Shown here in pieces: positions 46,690 to 64,000 of a stretch of 64,000 bases of DNA. A program made the position numbers and the translations under genes. The number at the start of each line of letters is the position of its first letter. Position 1 is the first letter of the stretch. The stretch comes from Perca fluviatilis (taxonomy: Eukaryota > Chordata > Actinopteri > Perciformes > Percidae), in the NCBI RefSeq assembly GCF_010015445.1, contig NC_053116.1, positions 8,832,585 through 8,896,584 on the forward strand, in the 5' to 3' direction. The notes beneath the pieces are model-generated. The model made no database searches, had not been told where the DNA came from, and saw only the letters and a list, made by a program, of their open reading frames with translations.

Positions 46690-48160
46690 GCCCAATTTTA
46701 TTTACACATGTGCGTAGATGGTTGAGGTTAGGCATTGGCCTTGAATGGTCCAAGTCAAGATAGCCCATTGGTCAGGGAATAGCACCTATACAATTCAGGT
46801 TTCCGGTACGGATCGGGTAGTGACAGACCCGCTCCATATTTCTCCACCATTTTTAGTTTCAAGTGATTATACACTAATGAAAACATATTCATGAATATTA
46901 TATTCAATTTTTTGGCAATAGATCTCTCTAAAACCTACACACTGGTCCCTTAAAGGAGGCGTGATACATAAAGCGGCATAATGAAATGCTGGCTGTGTTT
47001 CCTAAACATCAATAGATGACAGGGTTTCAGTCGGGGCAGTGCTGGCATGTCATTGTGCAATAAGGAATGTTTTTTTTCCTTCCTGCCACAACTTGAGATC
47101 CCTGGAAAACATTTTCCTTCCTTCTCTGAATCGTATGAATGAACTAATACGTTCCATCAACACGGAAACTGCATACATCCACAAAACCGCGTTGTTATGC
47201 AACAGGATTCTGATCGATACGTGAACGTTTGTAGAAATAATTCCAGTGGAAAAGTTGGGGGGGGGGGACCGGCTCGTGGATTTTTCCCTTTTGACACCCT
47301 AACCTTGTTGACACAATTGTCTATCCTGTCCAGGTTTCCAATTCCATCCTACGGTATTTCGTAACTTCAACTGATAACTCTCTGTGTCTATTATCAGCAT
47401 AATATGAACGCACAAAAGTCAATCATAGGTAGTCAAAACAAAGTGGAACAAACGCATTCCGCTGAAAGAAGAGCTCAATCTCTGTCCGTTGCCACTTCAT
47501 TCGTGACAACTGACTGTACGTCAGCCTCGACGATCGCAATTAATCACTCGTTTGCACCAGTTGAAAATGTTTTTAATCCAGTCGGTCTGAAAGGGGGTTT
47601 TGGGTGGTTTTGTTCAGTTGTTTTGCGAAGCGTTACCCAGTGTCATTAGCGACCACGGGGGAGAGGCAGGGAAACACATCTGCAGCCCTTCTTTAACAGT
47701 CATGGGTGCTAAGACTAATCAAAGCATTCCAGGCCCACACAGCTATAAATAGTGCCAGAGGAGGGTGTGTTGTTCATGCTTTGCAATGTTTCTGTGAGGG
47801 GCTTGTCATTGCTAAAATCCAGTGTTTACACAGAGCCATAACAGGGTGTAGTAAACACTTCATCTGCAATAGACTGTTCATTATTTGATGTAATCCATCG
47901 CATGGTTTCTGTTATTCCAAAACAGCTCACTTGCATCTAAGCACACAAGTTGTAATGTGGCATAGGAGCATTATGCAAATTAGACTCATTGTGAGTTAGT
48001 TCATTAGGGCTTTTTAATCCAATCACATGTGACACAGGGAGCTCAGCTGACCTCGGGGGCCCCAAACTGCGGAGCAGGAGTTCAGCGTTCTCTTCAGGAA
48101 ACGGGCCGCTGGTGTGGCCGCTTTAGTCTAAAGGTTGGATATGGATCCCACATGATTACT
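46690..48160. other. intergenic, nothing recognised
   Basis: No reading frame or repeat recognised. Confidence 0.45.
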
Positions 48161-48164
48161 GTGG

Positions 48165-48625
48165 TTACTGAAGTTGTTGAAGTACTGTACTTAAGTACAA
48201 ATGTTGAGGTGCTTGTACTTTACTTGAGTTTTTTTCTTTTCATGCCACTTTCTCCTCCTACTCCGCTACATTTCAGAGAGAAATATTGTACATTTTACTC
48301 CTCTACATTCATCTGACAGCTTTAGTTACTTTCCAAATTAAGAGTTTTGCACACAAAACACATGTAGATTACGAAATACAATGTTTTATTATAATTTAAA
48401 CTACCCAAGTCCAGCTGAAATGATTAGACCATTTTGGATCCTTTCCACTTTCTAAAATGGGAGGGTTTTTCTGCATTGAATACTTTAGGTACAGTTCCTT
48501 GATGATACTTACATACTTTTACTTAAGTAACATTTTCAATGCAGGACTTTTACTTCACAAGTATTTTTACAGTGTGGTATTGGTATGTTTACCTAAGTAA
48601 AGGATCTGAATACTTCTTCCACGCC
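48165..48625 (-). repeat. interspersed repeat family P, longer copy
   Basis: GAAGTACTGTACTTAAGTAC ... ATACTTTTACTTAAGTAACA ... GGATCTGAATACTTCTTCC. Inverted relative to 18800-18935. Confidence 0.75.
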
Positions 48626-48629
48626 ATCA

Positions 48630-50670
48630 TTAGTATTAAGTGCTGCAGTGAGGACCCTGGGACAGTTTGTGGTATACTCTGTAGCATTCATGCTAGTCTC
48701 TGCCTCTGTTCCACTGGCAGCAGCGTGTGAGAGGTTTCCAAGCTGGAAACAAATTCCTGTCTTGAAGTGCCAAAGATAAAATGCACCGACCTTGTGATAA
48801 TTAGCCTGGATATATGTTACGCAACAGCTGAAAGCTGCCTCTTTTTTATGTTTTTTTTTAAAGGCTGAAAATCCCAACCTTGTAAAATGCAAAGTAAATT
48901 TCAAAACTTACTTTGACTGTGATTGGATTGTGGATTTGGCAGCAGGCCAGTGGAGGCTCTGGCTTTAAGAGAAGCGGAAAGACCACGAATGTTAAGGTTA
49001 GCAGGCAGCTCTGTTGATTCTGGAGTGGAATTTCAAGTTTTCATGGGCCTGATTAAGTTAAATGGTTTCTTTTAATGGTATAACTTACGCATTTAGGCAA
49101 TGGAACAAGAACAAAAAAAAAAAGTTGGACATGCACTGTAGTTTTAATCTGAACATGCAGTACCGAGGTGCTTGGCTGCATGTTGAAAAAAGGAAAATAT
49201 TTTACGACTGAGATTCTAGTCCAACTATAACCATCTCTGGGTAAACTTGGACACTTTTATAACTTGTAACCTCCGTGGGTAATTAACAAAGTTCCTTCAA
49301 ATAACTCAAATTAAGCATGGACATTGACTTCAAAGAAAAACAGACATGTTTTCTGTGGAGTTATAACTTTTAGTGATTTAATAAAGAGTGATTTCCTTTC
49401 TAATGACTTTCTAAAAAAGTCACATACTATTTTGTGTTACTTAATATATATTTTTTTAAATTCCTGATTATGTTTAATGTCAAAGTGTGAGATTGTGGAT
49501 TACCTGAGACATTTAGGATGTGACCGAGAGTGGAGAGTGAAAACCCAACAGCATGTCCAGGCATCAGGGACTCCCTCGTCTGGTGAGAGAGGGCCAAAAC
49601 ACCCAGGATCCTCCATCTGCCTGCACACTACAGTATGTTCTGTGTAACTCACACCTCATCATCATCATCATCATCATCATCATCTGCACTGAAATGGAAC
49701 ACAACCATAATAACTACAATTGCTTTTGCATACCAATGTAGATGATAGTTTCACTCCAAATTCATTTAAATTTCCATGTATGGGGAAAGTTCTGTAAAAA
49801 TGAAAGTACAGCGGTTTTCTTCATTCACAAAAAGATTTCTTTTTTTTTTCTTACTATTCTTACTATTCTCATGGCAGCAGTAGTTACGCCCACATTACTG
49901 GGGCACCTTTTCATTTCATTGGGATTTAGTTTGAGGCCACAAAGCCATGTTAGGCCACAATAAGCTAAACTGAGTCCACTTTTATAGTTCATTAAAAAGT
50001 TATTAAGCCACATTAAGTTCCATTATTACACATTGTGGCTGTTTCACCAAATGATGTCAAAATCCTCAAAAATCTCATAATACAAATGACATGGGCATAT
50101 AAATGAATCCCATGAAAAGGCCAAACCCAACAATGTATTGAAAAAAGTATTGCATTCATATCCAAAGCCTGATACATCTTATTCTTAGATTTTTCTTTTC
50201 CCCCACAAACTGAAACACAATGAGCCCCTCTGTTGCACTGGGTGACATGTTCCTTCTTTACACACACTGTACTTACTCAATCCAACGTACACACCGTCCT
50301 GCTGGCCCAAACACTCCCTAGAGCACCAAATGTGGATAACTCCGCAGGTGAAAAAAGTCCACAACACATGCACTATTTGCTTCTGTTTGAGTAATGTTTT
50401 TAATAAATTAAAGTATATATTTGTAACCTGCTCTGAAGAGTTTCCTCTTCAACGAATGGGCTTGGCCCGAGCGCTACAGACAGGGTAGTATATTCGAAAA
50501 GTACTGAGACAGAAAAACACATTTTGGTGGAGATTTGTTGACAATAAGAAAAATATTTTTAAAAAAAGGTGCCTTTTTCCTCAGGCCCACAGTCTCAGGC
50601 TTTGAGCTGTTTGGGACATGAAGCCCCGTTAAATTGTTACGTATAGAAGATGAAAAACGGCACAAGAATA
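48630..50670. other. intergenic between nfatc2 and atp9a, no gene recognised
   Basis: (CAT)n run at about 49660-49684. AT-rich. Nothing else supported. Confidence 0.45.
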
Positions 50671-50674
50671 GAAA

Positions 50675-52434
50675 ACACAAGATTTATTAATCATCATCAC
50701 AACATTGACATCAACGCAATTCTCCCTTTTTGTTTTGCCCATTTCAGTGCAATCAACACCATAAAATAACACGTTAATAAATAATAATAAAAAACAAGCA
50801 ACTAAATCATTTTAGCCTAATGTTTTTTGCGATTCTATTACGACATAAAAAATAGAATTGATCGGTTGTACAAAACAAAATTCTGTGCAAACTGCGTACT
50901 GAAGTCAGTAGGGATTAACAACGGAGTTGAACATAGGAGAGAAATTATTACTTAGGACACCTGGGTCGACACATTAAGGTTAATCAAGTCATATAAGAAA
51001 AGTTAATTCAAGTTTTACAACTAAATTGAAATCCTTTTTCAAAGTCATTTGAAATAAGTGAGAGAAAGAGTGTAGCCATGTTATTCTGTTAGTTGGTGAT
51101 TATTTACAGTATCTCCACCAGCGAATTGAAATATGAGCTGTGGTTAACATATCTGTTCTTTCTCTCAACGTGCGGTACTGCTTATCGACAATGTTCACAT
51201 TGGATTTTCACCGAGGGGAGATTTGATCCCTTTTTTTCTTCCATCCCAGCTGAACTATGGAGGTTATAGCAGAAGTGAGCAATGAGGGGGCCCCCTGGAT
51301 TAGACCACATGAAAGGGAGGGGGGGAGCTGAACTCGGGTCGCAGAAGGTTTTCACTTATGGCTTTAGGTCACTGGTACAGTGAGTCATCATGCAATGCTG
51401 GGTGAAAAAGCGTGGCCTGGGTGCTGGCCTGCCGAGCAGCCGCATGAGGGGCTGTCGGGAGCCCCCGGCGGAAGGTTTTCGACTCCAAATAAACCGACAC
51501 TCCTTTTGTGGCTGTTTTGACCGCGCTCCACAAACACTAACAACCCCTCGAGGCCCGTACCAAGAAAACAAAGACGGATTTAATACCAGACACCACGGGG
51601 TCATGCTAAAAATAATCCACCACACCACGTCCGCCGTGTCGGGCTGGACCATCGCCGTGACGCACAAACAAATACACAAACTTGCAGACGTGTGTTTTAT
51701 GCAAAGTCTACTCTAGCCAGTAAACTTTTTTTTTTTTGTTTTTTTTCACCACATACTGTAATTCTTAAACTCCATTTTTGAAATCAGTTTGAGGAGAGTG
51801 TGAATCGAGTCCTGAGTGAGAATGCTACGTCTATTTCAGTGTCTAACAATGTTAACGCTTTGACTAATTTCAGATGGAACTGGAAACTGGAGAAAATGTA
51901 TTTCCAGCCCAAATAACACATCTACGGTACAGCTCCGAGGAAGAGAGACATCCAACTTTTCCAGTTACTTCCCTTGATATGAATTTGAGACATTATAAAA
52001 CAAACCGGATCTGCATAATTTACTGAACTGATTCTGTCCCTTAATTGATCACATACTAGGCTAAATAGCAGCGTGTTTTATACATTACATATTTACATTT
52101 TCTGTTCAGGACGCTTTTTATGCTCGGTTTAACTAACTAACTACCAACCTACAATTCACTGCAGGTGTTTTCTCCACAGAGAGAAATCATCGGTTAGTCT
52201 TTGCATCAAACACGTGTAGCAAGCAACGCTGCTTTTAAACACAAACTCTCCCTCTCAGTAAGCGACCTGTCCCTGACTAAGTTGTCCCCGTCTTTCGCGT
52301 TTCCGCGTGTTACTTTTCACAACAAATTAAAAAGGGGATGAATCCATGTTTGACTCCTCCGGTAGAAGCGCAGGCTCTGCTGGACGAAGACAGGGGCGCC
52401 TTTCTGTTTCCCCAACAGTCTCCTTCGCAGTCTT
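50675..52434 (-). other. atp9a: probable atp9a 3' untranslated region
   Basis: Continuous with the stop at 52435, AT-rich, without recognised transposons. An AATAAA (forward TTTATT 50683-50688) would give a UTR of about 1.75 kb. The end is inferred. Confidence 0.45.
50683..50688 (-). terminator. candidate atp9a polyadenylation signal
   Basis: AATAAA on the minus strand, inside GATTAATAAATCTTG. Positional inference only. Confidence 0.35.
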
Positions 52435-63796
<11,362 letters not shown>

Positions 63797-64000
63797 CTAA
63801 GAGAAAAACAAAAGCCACGGAGGTGTCAGGATTCACATCAGTGAGAGTATTGTGTGTATGTATTTCACAAGATACTCCCTTAATTTGGCTCGATAAAGAG
63901 ATCAGAACTGCAGACACAGACAGGAAAATAACATCTGGAAGTTTGGAATTCGCCAGATAATGAGGGAGATAAAGGGGCTGGGTGTGAAAAACATGATATT

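Overview
This is a teleost fish genomic window, most likely percomorph. It carries vertebrate split genes with canonical GT-AG introns, an RTE-clade (Rex3-like) LINE tail, TTAA and hAT-like MITEs of the kind common in spiny-rayed fish, and very long (GT)n, (AG)n and (TA)n microsatellites. Two protein-coding genes are supported, both on the minus strand and in the order also found on human 20q13.2 (NFATC2 - ATP9A).

(1) nfatc2 (NFAT1) is complete in its coding part. Ten coding exons run from 40,388 down to 18,165, with an alternative first coding exon at 41,999-42,056. Every splice junction read here has GT/AG ends and preserves phase. The exons sum to 2,706 nt (901 residues; human about 925). 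The calcineurin-docking SPRIEITPS, the serine-proline repeats, the Rel-homology DNA-binding loop, the IPT domain, two sumoylation-type motifs and the C-terminal VNEIIRK tail are all visible. The terminal exon is only 56 coding bases and lies 8.5 kb downstream of exon 9. The 3'UTR probably runs to an AATAAA at about 15,970.

(2) atp9a, a P4-type (class IV) P-type ATPase, is partial. The seven 3'-most coding exons (63,796 down to 52,435) encode the hinge motif GDGGND and the C-terminal membrane domain; the rest lies beyond 64,000. Its 3'UTR probably ends near 50,683.

Layout: 1-15.9 kb is intergenic, downstream of nfatc2, and rich in non-autonomous DNA transposons. 15.9-42.3 kb is nfatc2, with many intronic repeats including a same-strand LINE insertion with perfect target-site duplications and a 0.94-kb foldback element. 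42.3-50.7 kb is intergenic and contains the nfatc2 promoter side and a 28-bp minisatellite. 50.7-64 kb is the 3' half of atp9a, with nested MITEs in its introns. No RNA gene, CRISPR array, bacterial operon or new gene system was recognised. The more unusual observations are the conserved alternative start and stop exons of nfatc2, a read-through C-terminus, a TTAA foldback element carrying a duplicated exon-like segment with a splice donor, a hAT relic keeping part of a BED-finger-like reading frame, and a CRE-half-site tandem array inside a transposon.
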